NCBI GenBank assembly: GCA_002410925.1
Contig: DHPR01000019.1
Coordinates: 49,277 to 113,276 of the forward strand
Source of the DNA: UBA5359 sp002410925 [NCBI: bacterium UBP13_UBA5359]
Lineage (GTDB): Bacteria; UBP13; UBA5359
Length of the DNA: 64,000 bases
Direction of reading: 5' to 3'
Shown here: positions 21,294 to 30,277 of the stretch, in pieces
Layout: every line of letters starts with the position of its first letter
Numbering within the stretch: the stretch's first letter is position 1
The notes under the pieces: generated by a model
What the model was told of the DNA's origin: nothing
Seen by the model: the letters and a program-made list of their open reading frames with translations, nothing else
Database searches by the model: none
Program-made: the position numbers and the translations under genes

Positions 21294-23756
21294 TCATGTC
21301 CTGGCCACAGCGTTGAACGGGCAGACCTCATAACACTTGCCGCATTTTATGCAGGTATTCTGATCTATGACATAAGGCGTCCCCTTAGATCCGGAGATGC
21401 ACTTAACCGGGCAGTTTTTGGCACACAGGCCGCAACTGCGGCAATTATCCAGGATATGATAGGTCAGCAGAGAGCGGCAGACTCCGGCCGGGCAGCGCTC
21501 GTCGTTGATGTGAGCCAGATATTCATCCTCAAAATAACGCAGGGTTGAAAGCACCGGATTGGGTGACGTCTGCCCCAATCCGCAGGAGCTGGTGCGCTGG
21601 ATAACATGGCAGAGATTACGCAGATCATCTAGGTCGGTCAATTTTCCCTGCCCCCTGGTTATGCGCTCCAGTATCTCCAGCATACGTTTGGTGCCCTCTC
21701 GGCAGGGAATGCACTTACCGCAGGATTCGTGCTGGGTAAAGCTGAGAAAGAAACGAGCAAAAGAAACTATGCAGGTGCTGTCATCGGTTACGACCAGGCC
21801 GCCGGACCCCATAATACTGCCTAATTCTTTCAATGAGTCATAATCCACAGCCGTATTCATCAGGGCACTGGGGATGCAACCTCCGGATGGGCCGCCGGTT
21901 TGAGCAGCCTTGATCTCGCCGCCCTCCGGCGCACCTCCGCCTATTCTGAAGATGATGTCGGCCATGGATACCCCCATAGGCACTTCTACCAGACCTGTAT
22001 AACGCACTTTGCCGCTGAGGGAGAATATCTTGGTGCCCGGACTGCTCTGAGTCCCCACCGAACGGAACCACTCAGGACCGTGTTCCAGTATCAGCGGCAC
22101 ATTGGCAAAGGTCTCTACGTTGTTGACGCAGGTAGGATGCCCTCCAAAGCCGTGCTCGGTCGGATAGGGCGGCTTATTTCCAGCCATCCCTCTTTTGCCT
22201 TCGAGGCTGGCGATCAGAGCCGTTTCCTCGCCGCAAACAAAGGCCCCGGCTCCTTGAAATATCTCGATATTCAGATCATAGCCGGAGCCCAGGATGTTAT
22301 CGCCCAATAGCCCATAACGCCCGGCCTGCTCGATGGCCGTCTGCAGATGCTTTACGGCCAGAGGGTACTCCGCCCGCACATAAATAAAAGCCTTATGAGC
22401 TCCGATGGCGTAAGCAGCGATTATCATGCCCTCCAGAACCCGATGCGGATCGCCCTCCAGCAGGCTCCTATCCATAAAAGCACCCGGATCACCCTCGTCA
22501 GCATTACAGATCAAGTATCTGATCGGATCCTGCTCAGCCCTGGCGGTTGCCCATTTGCGCCCGGTAGGAAATCCGCCGCCGCCTCGGCCGCGCAGACCGG
22601 ATCTGGAAACTATGTCTACGATCTCCTCCGGAGTGCTGCGGCGTATTGCCTTGTAAAGAGCAAGATAGCCGTTGCGAGCTATATATTCATCGATATTACG
22701 AGGATCTATGCGTCCCATATTGGAGAGCACACGCCTCTCCTGGTTCTTATAAAAAGGTATGTCGCCCTCCGTTCGGCAGTCGCCTGAGTAGAGCAGCCTC
22801 TCTACCGGTTTGCCGCCGGCTATATGCTCGGCGACTATCTCCGCTACATCCTCAGCTTTAACCCGGCAGTAAAAGGCTTCCAACGGCTTTATCTGTACTA
22901 CCGGCCCCATTTCGCAAAGGCCCTGACAACCCGTTTCCACTATCTCCACATCTTGCAGCAGGTTATGCCGGCTCAGTTCTTCTTCGAAGAGATGCCGCAA
23001 TCCGGCGGCACCCCCTGCTTCGCAGGTCAGACCCTTGCAGAGAAAGATATGTGCCTTATATCTGTCGGCCTCACGCCGCAGAAGATTGCGTAATTCACGG
23101 CGATAAGCAGCGCATTGCTCATCATCGTGACATGGCCTGTTCTCCAGTTTGCAAATTAAGAATTCAGGACAGGGCGTGCCTTCGGCGCTTCGGCATTTAT
23201 CGCAGCATCGGTCGAGAAAGCTTCGCTCTTCAGCCACAATGCCGGTTTCCTTCTGACCGGTACCGACAGGCTCCTCCACTCCTTCCAGCAAGGGCTCCGC
23301 AAGCTCCCTGACTTTGGCCGGAGTCATATGCCCATATACTTTGCCGTCCAAAACCATAGCCGGCGCAATGCCGCAGGCACCGACACAGTTTACCTGCAAC
23401 AGCGTAAAGCGCCCGTCATCAGTGGTTTCGCCCGGTCTGATGCCCAGCACAGAGACCAGCTCATCAATAATCCTCTCCGCTCCCTTAACATGACAGGCAG
23501 TGCCGTTGCAGATTTCCACTACGTGAAGCCCTCGGGGTTCACGGCGGAACTGGGCATAGAAAGTAACCACACCATATATTCTGGCTACAGGTATACGCAT
23601 AACCTCAGATATCAGCTCCATGGCCTCTTCCGGCAGATAGCCATACATATCCTGAGCCTTCTGCAATACCGCAATCAGATGCTGCGGACCGAGATCCGGC
23701 CAGGCAGACAATGCCTGTCTCAGAGGTTGCAGATCCGCTTTGGGCAGATTATTCAA
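21294..23756 (-). CDS. Fused HydC-HydB (NuoE-NuoF) hydrogenase subunit
   Basis: Diaphorase part of the hydrogenase, 820 residues, two normally separate subunits in one chain. Residues 1-155 are NuoE/HydC with a 2Fe-2S site (Cys83, 88, 124, 128). A linker at 184-215 holds seven cysteines (CCDKC...C...C...C...C). Residues 235-300 are the thioredoxin-like 2Fe-2S domain of HydB (Cys240, 245, 277, 281). The NuoF core has FMN loop GRGGGGFPTG (390-399) and NADEGDPGAFMDRS. ESCGKCIPCREG is the 4Fe-4S site, and the tail is a two-cluster ferredoxin (CRSCGLC..., CIKCGKC...). The start appears to be TTG at 23756 after GGGGGAGAGCGACA. hydA follows. Confidence 0.94.
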   Translation of the reverse strand: MNNLPKADLQPLRQALSAWPDLGPQHLIAVLQKAQDMYGYLPEEAMELISEVMRIPVARIYGVVTFYAQFRREPRGLHVVEICNGTACHVKGAERIIDELVSVLGIRPGETTDDGRFTLLQVNCVGACGIAPAMVLDGKVYGHMTPAKVRELAEPLLEGVEEPVGTGQKETGIVAEERSFLDRCCDKCRSAEGTPCPEFLICKLENRPCHDDEQCAAYRRELRNLLRREADRYKAHIFLCKGLTCEAGGAAGLRHLFEEELSRHNLLQDVEIVETGCQGLCEMGPVVQIKPLEAFYCRVKAEDVAEIVAEHIAGGKPVERLLYSGDCRTEGDIPFYKNQERRVLSNMGRIDPRNIDEYIARNGYLALYKAIRRSTPEEIVDIVSRSGLRGRGGGGFPTGRKWATARAEQDPIRYLICNADEGDPGAFMDRSLLEGDPHRVLEGMIIAAYAIGAHKAFIYVRAEYPLAVKHLQTAIEQAGRYGLLGDNILGSGYDLNIEIFQGAGAFVCGEETALIASLEGKRGMAGNKPPYPTEHGFGGHPTCVNNVETFANVPLILEHGPEWFRSVGTQSSPGTKIFSLSGKVRYTGLVEVPMGVSMADIIFRIGGGAPEGGEIKAAQTGGPSGGCIPSALMNTAVDYDSLKELGSIMGSGGLVVTDDSTCIVSFARFFLSFTQHESCGKCIPCREGTKRMLEILERITRGQGKLTDLDDLRNLCHVIQRTSSCGLGQTSPNPVLSTLRYFEDEYLAHINDERCPAGVCRSLLTYHILDNCRSCGLCAKNCPVKCISGSKGTPYVIDQNTCIKCGKCYEVCPFNAVART

Positions 23757-23882
23757 TGTCGCTCTCCCCCTTATACTTCACTCTTCGCTATATATCCGGG
23801 AGGGTAAAATCAACCGCTATCTACATTCCTTATTACCGCAATGTCCATACTTATAAACTTCCGGTTGCCCGGTTACAAATCA

Positions 23883-24455
23883 TTACCAATTCTCTGCCAG
23901 TATTTCAAAATATGCCTGCGGGTGAGCACATGCAGGGCAAAGCTTCGGTGCCTCTTTGCCTTCATGCACATAACCGCAGTTACGACAACGCCAGGCTACA
24001 ACATCATCCTTCCGGAAAACCTTGCCGGATAAGATATTGCTCATCATGCTCCGATAACGCTTTTCATGCTGCTTCTCAGCTACAGCTATGGCCTCGAATA
24101 TCAGGGCGATATTTTCCAATCCCTCCTGCCTGGCTACAGCAGCAAAGGAGGGATACATATCCGTCCATTCATGGTTCTCGCCATCGGCAGCCGCCTTAAG
24201 GTTATCAGCCGTAGTGCCTATAGTTCCGGCAGGAAAGAGAGCCTGCACCTGCACATCTCCGCCTTCCAGCAACTTGAACAGCCTCCCGGCATGTTCTTTC
24301 TCCTGATTAGCCGTCTCCTCAAAGACATCGGCTATCTGGACATATCCTTCCTTTCTGGCTCGGGAAGCAAAATAGGCGTACCTGTTTCTGGCCTGAGACT
24401 CTCCCGCAAATGCTGTCAGAATGTTGATCTCTGTCTTTGTTCCTTTCAAGCTCAT
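23883..24455 (-). CDS. Rubrerythrin
   Basis: Non-haem iron peroxidase that reduces hydrogen peroxide in anaerobes, 190 residues. The ferritin-like di-iron domain has the ligand helices FAGESQARNRY, EETANQEKEHA and EAIAVAEKQHEKRY. The C-terminal rubredoxin domain has CRNC and CPAC pairs. The ATG follows AAAGGAGAAGAGAG. It is separate from hydCB (126 nt upstream of that gene on the same strand); location next to an oxygen-sensitive hydrogenase fits a protective role, which is inference. Confidence 0.95.
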   Translation of the reverse strand: MSLKGTKTEINILTAFAGESQARNRYAYFASRARKEGYVQIADVFEETANQEKEHAGRLFKLLEGGDVQVQALFPAGTIGTTADNLKAAADGENHEWTDMYPSFAAVARQEGLENIALIFEAIAVAEKQHEKRYRSMMSNILSGKVFRKDDVVAWRCRNCGYVHEGKEAPKLCPACAHPQAYFEILAENW

Positions 24456-24521
24456 CTCTCTTCTCCTTTTTTATTTATTAGCTTTTCAGCCATTTATCCA
24501 TTAGCTATGGAAATTGAAATA

Positions 24522-25490
24522 TCAAATACTTTGAAGATGCCTTTGCCGATATTCTCCAGGCCGCTGGTTTATAAATTTCTTGAAAACCGTTGAAAAATAT
24601 TGCGACGAAGAAAAGCCCAGAGAATAAGCGATTGAGGTGATCGATTCATTGCCGCCGGAAAGCATCTTTTCAGCTAAAGCTATCTTGCAACGCAGAATAT
24701 ACTCAGCCGGCGGAATACCCACAACCTGCTTGAACTTAGTTTTTATCCGAGAAACCGATAGATCGGCGACCGCTGCCAGTTCGTTGATGGAGATCGGACT
24801 GCCTATATTCTCTTCGATGTAATTAAGAATATCCTTTATATCATCAGGTTGATCTGTCTTCACCAGGAGATCGGCACAGCGCAACACTTCCAATAGAAAA
24901 TCCATTACCTTTGCCGAGGCCGCCAACGGCCTGAGCGGTTCCGACAGGCTTGCTGCATCGCAGCCTTCCGGCATAGATGAAGCTCCTGATGAAGAAGGGT
25001 AAGCAACAATGGCAATTATCTCCTCCAATAAATCATGCAAAGCCCTTATGCCTCGAAAAGAGCGCCGCTCCAGCCGACACAAACGATCGATAAGCGGGCT
25101 GGCCTTGTCGGGAGAAAAAGCTAAAAAAGGCTCATCAATCCTGGGTATACGAATGAGCATCCAATAGAGAATTCCCTTATCTTCAGGGAAGCCGCCGGTG
25201 CTGTGCTCCTCATCCGGAAAGGTGATATAAACATCATTGCCTCTTAGTGGATATTTGCGGCCGCCTGCTTCGTAAATCTGCATTCCGCTGGATAGATAGC
25301 AGATCTCCATGCAGCCCATATGCCGGTGCGTATGCAGAGGTGAATGCGCCCGGCAATACCTATAACGGCCCAGCAAAAGTTGCTCTTTGAAGCCCAGAAT
25401 GGAAAAATCCAGCTGCAACCGCTCCTGCCTCTTTTGAGCCGCGGCCTTTGAACGGCGAATTACGAAATTTTGCATCTCATTCTTCTGCAT
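24522..25490 (-). CDS. AraC-family transcriptional regulator with cupin sensor
   Basis: About 322 residues. The N-terminal cupin-like domain (HTHRHMGCMEICYLSSGMQIYEAGG...PLRGNDVYITFPDEEHS) probably senses a small ligand. The C-terminal double helix-turn-helix ends SITSIAYSLGFSSSQYFSTVFKKFINQRPGEYRQRH, typical of AraC. It is divergent from the URO-D-like gene and likely controls it. I chose the ATG at 25490 (AAAGGTGAAAGCCGAA upstream); an ATG at 25550 gives 20 more residues but would sit only a few bases after the predicted transcription start. Confidence 0.88.
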   Translation of the reverse strand: MQKNEMQNFVIRRSKAAAQKRQERLQLDFSILGFKEQLLLGRYRYCRAHSPLHTHRHMGCMEICYLSSGMQIYEAGGRKYPLRGNDVYITFPDEEHSTGGFPEDKGILYWMLIRIPRIDEPFLAFSPDKASPLIDRLCRLERRSFRGIRALHDLLEEIIAIVAYPSSSGASSMPEGCDAASLSEPLRPLAASAKVMDFLLEVLRCADLLVKTDQPDDIKDILNYIEENIGSPISINELAAVADLSVSRIKTKFKQVVGIPPAEYILRCKIALAEKMLSGGNESITSIAYSLGFSSSQYFSTVFKKFINQRPGEYRQRHLQSI

Positions 25491-25562
25491 TTCGGCTTTC
25501 ACCTTTCTCATATCAAAGATGGAATAAGCTCCGCTCCCATACAGCCCCATGCTTTGTTTGAG

Positions 25563-25591
25563 ATTGTAGCGGAATACGGCAATAAACGCAA
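25563..25591 (-). promoter_or_regulatory. Promoter for the AraC-family gene
   Basis: On the minus strand TTGCGT (25591-25586), a 17-nt spacer and TACAAT (25568-25563) form a good sigma-70 match. Confidence 0.5.
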
Positions 25592-25593
25592 TA

Positions 25594-25611
25594 CTATATC
25601 TAATAATATAG
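25594..25611. promoter_or_regulatory. Palindromic operator candidate in the araC/URO-D intergenic region
   Basis: CTATAT and ATATAG form perfect 6-bp arms around a 6-base centre, midway between the two divergent genes and next to the regulator's own -35 box. This is a plausible regulator site; binding is inference. Confidence 0.35.
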
Positions 25612-25618
25612 AATAAGA

Positions 25619-25647
25619 TTGTATTAAAGATTAAGCGGACATAGAGA
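25619..25647 (+). promoter_or_regulatory. Weak promoter candidate for the URO-D-like gene
   Basis: TTGTAT and TAGAGA with a 17-nt spacer precede the URO-D-like ATG at 25670. The boxes match poorly, as expected for an activator-dependent promoter. Confidence 0.25.
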
Positions 25648-25669
25648 ATGGTATGCGGAGGTGCCGGTT

Positions 25670-26812
25670 ATGGATTATACAGCGCATAATGAGCAAGTTA
25701 AAAGGGTCTGGGAGAGCTATCACCGTGGAACGCCGATTCGCACCCCAATGATCCTGGGAGTGAATATACGCTGCTTTTTTGCCGATAAAGACGCCAATCC
25801 CGAACAAATGGATTTCAAATCCTACAGCAATGACCCGGCTGTCATGTTCGATTATCAGCTGCGGTTCCAGGAATGGCTCAAGCTGACCCTGCCGCAGGAT
25901 GCCGAAATGGGCTACCCACAGGAGGGCTGGAGCATAAGTGTAGATCTACAGAATTATTATGAAGCAGCATGGCTCGGTTGTGAAGTACATTACCGCGAAG
26001 GACAGGTGCCCGATACAGAACCGATATTGGCTGGAGATAAAAAATACAAATTATTCGATGCGGGAATACCCGGACCCTTTGACGGGCTCATGCAAAAGAA
26101 TCTCCATTATTACGAGGCATTTCAGGAAATGGCAAAGGGCTATCTTCGGTGCGAGCTTCCTATAAAAGAGATTTTCCCCTCCGGCCTCGGCACCGACGGC
26201 CCGCTGACTGTAGCCACCAGCCTGCGTGGCTCTGAGCTTTACACCGATTTTTATGAGGATCCGGAATATGTAAGAGAACTTCTCAATCTGATCACAGAGG
26301 CCACCATAAAGCGGCTCAGGGCCTGGCGTAGATATCTGGGACAGCCGAAAAAATCACCCTCTTTTGGGTTTGCCGACGACAGCCTTCAGTTGATTTCAGA
26401 AGAGAGCTACCGTGAGTTCGTACTTCCCTGTCACCGGCGGCTGGTCGAAGAATTAGGGCAGGGTGAGCGCGGCAGCATACACCTCTGCGGCGACGCCACC
26501 CGGCATTTCAAGACCATCAGGGATGAGCTGAACGTATACTCCTTCGATACCGGCTTCCCCGTAGACTTTGCCGCTCTGCGTAAAGAACTGGGACCGGAAG
26601 TGCAGATACTCGGCGGCCCACGAGTGGAATTTCTGAGAACGGCCACACCGGATCAGGCCAGGGAAGAGGTGCTTCGCATACTGAACAGCGGCATCCGCGA
26701 GGGAGGTAAATTTATACTGCGTGAGGGCAACAACCTGGCACCGGGAACGCCGCTGGAGAATATTCGGGCAATGTATGATACCGTTTGCCGGCACAGCCGA
26801 TTTGATCTATAG
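25670..26812 (+). CDS. Uroporphyrinogen decarboxylase superfamily protein (not HemE)
   Basis: A 380-residue TIM-barrel protein of the URO-D/methyltransferase superfamily. It lacks the MRQAGR substrate motif of true HemE. HLCGDATRHF near residue 270 resembles the His-x-Cys zinc motif of MtaA/MtbA-type methyltransferases. The segment that usually supplies a later Cys reads EGNNLAPGTPLENI, with Asn in its place. The substrate is unknown; such genes often sit in sugar-related clusters of Armatimonadota- and Lentisphaerae-type genomes, and a demethylation role would be speculation. The ATG at 25670 follows GGAGGTGCCGGTT. It is divergent from the AraC-family gene. Confidence 0.75.
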   Translation: MDYTAHNEQVKRVWESYHRGTPIRTPMILGVNIRCFFADKDANPEQMDFKSYSNDPAVMFDYQLRFQEWLKLTLPQDAEMGYPQEGWSISVDLQNYYEAAWLGCEVHYREGQVPDTEPILAGDKKYKLFDAGIPGPFDGLMQKNLHYYEAFQEMAKGYLRCELPIKEIFPSGLGTDGPLTVATSLRGSELYTDFYEDPEYVRELLNLITEATIKRLRAWRRYLGQPKKSPSFGFADDSLQLISEESYREFVLPCHRRLVEELGQGERGSIHLCGDATRHFKTIRDELNVYSFDTGFPVDFAALRKELGPEVQILGGPRVEFLRTATPDQAREEVLRILNSGIREGGKFILREGNNLAPGTPLENIRAMYDTVCRHSRFDL

Positions 26813-27004
26813 CGGTTCTTATACCGGCCGGACTAAAATATCCGCTTCTCTTCCTATATTGCTAGCCTTCTCTCCTGGCAATAGCTCTAATATTTTTGTT
26901 TGCTCGGATTCGAGATCCTCCTTCGTCGGACGGTGGATAACAGGTGGTAATCTCCTCTATATTGGACTATTTAAGCAAATCAAATTGCTGCTGATACTTT
27001 GTCA

Positions 27005-28303
27005 TTACTTCTTGTTATATCTGCTTGCTATCTGCCGGCAGGCCTCTTCCACAGACAGGCTTCCCACCTCTACAAGCTGAAAACGATTCAGAGCAAAGGA
27101 TAGCCACTCTTCGCTGCCGGGCATATACGGGCACGGCCGGGCATCTTGTAATATATCCCTGAACATTATATTGACATCCGGCCGGTCTTTATAGTTTACG
27201 TAATCATCTTCATAAGCCGCAGCCTTCAGCACCGAAACATCGCTCCTGTCGGCGGTTATGATTCGTTGTCCCTTGGAACTAACCACAAAGCTGATAAAAT
27301 TCCATGCTTCCTGAAAGTGTTCGGTTTTAGATGCGACGCTCAGGCAAGCCTGCGTAGTAAAACGATATGCTCCTTTGGGACCACGAGGCATAGGAGCAGC
27401 GCCCCAAGGGAATGATATGCCTCCTTGAGTAAGAACATCTACCGCATCTCTGCCGGACATACGCATTGCTACTTTTCCGGACTGAAAGGCATCTGCCAAA
27501 ACTCCTGCCTGAAGTCCGGCAGATTCTGCTTCTGTAGGAGCTATCCCTCTCTTCAATTTATAATCAGCCAGTGATCTGACGGCAGCCAGCGTCTCCTCGC
27601 TATCCAGCAAACATCTCTTCATATCCTTGCTGTATATTTCTCCTCCATGGCTGTAAATATATGACATAAATATATTGTCCGTCAGACTCAGCCCGTAGAT
27701 TATGCCGTATTGTACCTTTCTGCCATTCTTCACTATAGTCAGCCTTTCAGCCGCCTGCATGAAATCCTCCCATGTCCAGTCATTATCAGGATAGCCTAAT
27801 CCTGCCTTATCGAATAGCTCTTTGTTATAATATATGCCCGAAGTCCAGGTCCAGATGGGAATACCGAATACCTTGTTACCGCTCTTGGCCCCTTCCATGA
27901 CTCTTGGCCACATGGCTTCTTCCGTCCTTCTGAATTCCGGCTGAGCCGTCATTCCCGCCAAGTCCATAAGAGCTCCTCGTGCACCTATGCTACGGGCGTC
28001 ACGATTGTTTAGCAGAGCTACATCCGGCATAGTGCCAGAGGCGGCCATGGTCAAAATTTTCTGAGCATATGCTGTCCCCTGCACCGTCACCAGCCTGGCC
28101 GGCAGTCTGGGTCCGGTGGCATTATAGGCATCAATCAACTTCTTGGCAAAAGCGGCATTGTAAACATCGCCCCACCATAAGACCGTCAGCGTCTCCCGCC
28201 GTGTTCCGGAAAAACAGCCTGTGCTCAGCAGCAACAATGCCACGAGCAGCATGCCTGAACAGATTTTTCCAGCTACACTTCCTCGATACACAGAAATTTT
28301 CAC
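27005..28303 (-). CDS. Extracellular sugar-binding lipoprotein (ABC transporter SBP)
   Basis: Family 1 solute-binding protein, about 432 residues. A lipoprotein signal (MLLVALLLLSTGC) precedes the mature domain with LTVLWWGDVYNAAFAKKLIDAYN, MPDVALLNN, FGIPIWTWTSGIYYNKELFDKAG and EAWNFISFVVSSKGQRI. It should capture a sugar or oligosaccharide at the membrane surface. The start is GTG at 28303 after AAAGGAGAAAGCGCT; a longer frame to 28369 would overlap the upstream gene. It is the last gene of the carbohydrate run. No MalF/MalG-type permease or ATPase lies nearby, so partners must be elsewhere. Confidence 0.9.
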   Translation of the reverse strand: MKISVYRGSVAGKICSGMLLVALLLLSTGCFSGTRRETLTVLWWGDVYNAAFAKKLIDAYNATGPRLPARLVTVQGTAYAQKILTMAASGTMPDVALLNNRDARSIGARGALMDLAGMTAQPEFRRTEEAMWPRVMEGAKSGNKVFGIPIWTWTSGIYYNKELFDKAGLGYPDNDWTWEDFMQAAERLTIVKNGRKVQYGIIYGLSLTDNIFMSYIYSHGGEIYSKDMKRCLLDSEETLAAVRSLADYKLKRGIAPTEAESAGLQAGVLADAFQSGKVAMRMSGRDAVDVLTQGGISFPWGAAPMPRGPKGAYRFTTQACLSVASKTEHFQEAWNFISFVVSSKGQRIITADRSDVSVLKAAAYEDDYVNYKDRPDVNIMFRDILQDARPCPYMPGSEEWLSFALNRFQLVEVGSLSVEEACRQIASRYNKK

Positions 28304-28365
28304 AGCGCTTTCTCCTTTATCTATTCGGCCTGCCGACGACCAAACGCAGGAATCCTCATCCGATT

Positions 28366-29277
28366 TCATGCCGGCTTGCTTTTTGGCAGATCAGCTCGCT
28401 GTGGCAAGTCAATCCAATTACCAGGATTAGACCTGGCTCTCGTCGCTGCATCTATCAAAGCCATTATCTCAAGAGTATCTTCATAAGGTGCAGGTGAAGC
28501 GCCGCCCAAGAAGAAGCTACAGATGGAATCGACAAGAGATTTAAACATATTATCCGTACTGAATTCCATCGAAAACGCCCCTTCATCGAACATAATGCTT
28601 GCCTCAAATGGGTGAGCATACGGTTTGTCTCCGATATTACACGTAACTCTGTATTGAGTAATGCTGCCGAATCTGACATCGGGATAGCTGACCAGGAAGG
28701 ACATGAAGTCTCCATCACCGATATAGTATACGGATTGTGCGCCTTGTCCAAGCATCATTACCAACGGTTCAATATGATGTACACCATATACCTCGAACGA
28801 GCGGGCGCCTCTGATTGCAATAGATCTGGGAGGCCTTTCCCTCTTCAGGCCATTAACATAGTCCTGAATCTCCGGCACGAATCTGAAAGCGGATGTCGTA
28901 AACATCGGCGTGTCATATTCCAACGCCACGGCAATCATCTTCTCAGCCGTCTTATAATCAGGAGCAAATGTCTTATCTATATATATGCTCTTCCCGGATT
29001 TCAACGCTTCCTCGGACAAAGCCATATGGCGTTCGGGATTGTTAGGCGATAAAACTATGACATTGTCGGATTTTGCTACTACTTCCGCCGGTGAATCCAA
29101 CAATTGCACACCGTTTCGTTCGCACCATTCGGCACTGTCAACTCCCTCGTAAGGAACTTCACCATAGGCATAGCATACTTCAAAATCCTTTGCATGCCGC
29201 GTTTCCCTAATCATTTCCAAATAACAGTTTGCATGAAAGTTGTTCAAATAATGGTCTATAAATCCTATTTTCCGCAT
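28366..29277 (-). CDS. Gfo/Idh/MocA-type oxidoreductase (divergent)
   Basis: A 303-residue protein with an N-terminal Rossmann-like fold (MRKIGFIDHYLNNFHANCYLEMI) and a SGKSIYIDKTFAPD stretch at the position of the usual EKP motif, so Lys is kept but the context is IDKTFA. The substrate domain has a histidine in YGVHHIEPLVMMLG, typical of sugar dehydrogenases in this superfamily. The substrate is unknown. It follows a second Gfo/Idh gene by 46 nt and precedes the sugar-binding lipoprotein by 62 nt. Confidence 0.8.
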   Translation of the reverse strand: MRKIGFIDHYLNNFHANCYLEMIRETRHAKDFEVCYAYGEVPYEGVDSAEWCERNGVQLLDSPAEVVAKSDNVIVLSPNNPERHMALSEEALKSGKSIYIDKTFAPDYKTAEKMIAVALEYDTPMFTTSAFRFVPEIQDYVNGLKRERPPRSIAIRGARSFEVYGVHHIEPLVMMLGQGAQSVYYIGDGDFMSFLVSYPDVRFGSITQYRVTCNIGDKPYAHPFEASIMFDEGAFSMEFSTDNMFKSLVDSICSFFLGGASPAPYEDTLEIMALIDAATRARSNPGNWIDLPQRADLPKSKPA

Positions 29278-29323
29278 TTCAATCCTTCTCTCTGCCGGCC
29301 ATATCGGCCACGGCTGGAATCGT

Positions 29324-30277
29324 TCAGCATGAACTCCTATAAGCGGCGCTGATTATCTCCATCGCCCGTACTCCGTCTTCAATAGTGCAAGACAGCGTGT
29401 TCTCTCCCTTAACAGCACCAATAAAATGGTGAATTTCTTCTTCAAAACCGGTATGCAGCTCTACCGTCTCTACAGTCCAGTCCTCGTCTCCCAAAGCACG
29501 ATAAAGAACCTTTTCCGGCTCGATATAGCTGTAGTAAGCCCTTCCGCTAGTACCGATGATATCTATAAAGGCATGAGGGCTACCTGCAACAAAAGAGGAC
29601 TGCAGAGATCCGACGGTGCCGTTTTCCGCTTTGACGATCATAATAGCTGTATCTTCTACATCCGTACTCTTGAAATGTCTGTGCATTACCGCCTTCTGAT
29701 CTACCACCTCTCCAATCAGAAAGCGGAAGAAATCTATAGAATGGCTGTTGGTATCCATAAGGCTGCCGCCGCCGGCAACAGCTTTTTTAGTAAACCATTT
29801 TGCCTCCATGTGAAAAGCAGGCCTGCAGAAAATATTATTAAAAAGGACCACTTCACCGAGCCGCCCAGTCTGCACCATTTCCTTGAGCCTTACAAGCGGC
29901 GGCAGAAACCTGTGCCTGAAAGCCGGCATAAAAACAGCTGTAGATCGTCTGGCGGCCGCCAGCATACGATGTGCAGCATGTTCATCGTATGCCATCGGTT
30001 TTTCACAGAGAACGTGTATCCCGCGTTCAAGAGCATACACGGCGACCTCTTCATGAACAACCGGCGGAGTACAAATACTTATTGCTTCTGGAGCAATACT
30101 ATCGATCATCTCTTTATAGTCACTGAAGACCTTGGGCTTACCTTTAATGCCGCCAGCCTTTTCTTGAGCAACCGCTTTATCGTAATCAGCCAGGCCGACG
30201 ATATCAACGTCCTCCTTGGCATAAGCCGTCAAATGCTCTCCGGCTACTCCACCACAACCAACTATTCCTATTCGCAT
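29324..30277 (-). CDS. Gfo/Idh/MocA family oxidoreductase
   Basis: NAD(P)-dependent sugar or inositol dehydrogenase family member, 317 residues. The N-terminal dinucleotide fold (RIGIVGCGGVAGEHL), the conserved CEKPMA motif with its Lys near residue 95, and GGGSLMDTNSHSIDFFRFLIGE with a catalytic His are all present. The ATG at 30277 overlaps the stop of the upstream regulator gene (TGATG) and follows GAGGGGAAATGTG. The paired oxidoreductases suggest stepwise oxidation or epimerisation of a sugar, which is inference. Confidence 0.9.
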   Translation of the reverse strand: MRIGIVGCGGVAGEHLTAYAKEDVDIVGLADYDKAVAQEKAGGIKGKPKVFSDYKEMIDSIAPEAISICTPPVVHEEVAVYALERGIHVLCEKPMAYDEHAAHRMLAAARRSTAVFMPAFRHRFLPPLVRLKEMVQTGRLGEVVLFNNIFCRPAFHMEAKWFTKKAVAGGGSLMDTNSHSIDFFRFLIGEVVDQKAVMHRHFKSTDVEDTAIMIVKAENGTVGSLQSSFVAGSPHAFIDIIGTSGRAYYSYIEPEKVLYRALGDEDWTVETVELHTGFEEEIHHFIGAVKGENTLSCTIEDGVRAMEIISAAYRSSC

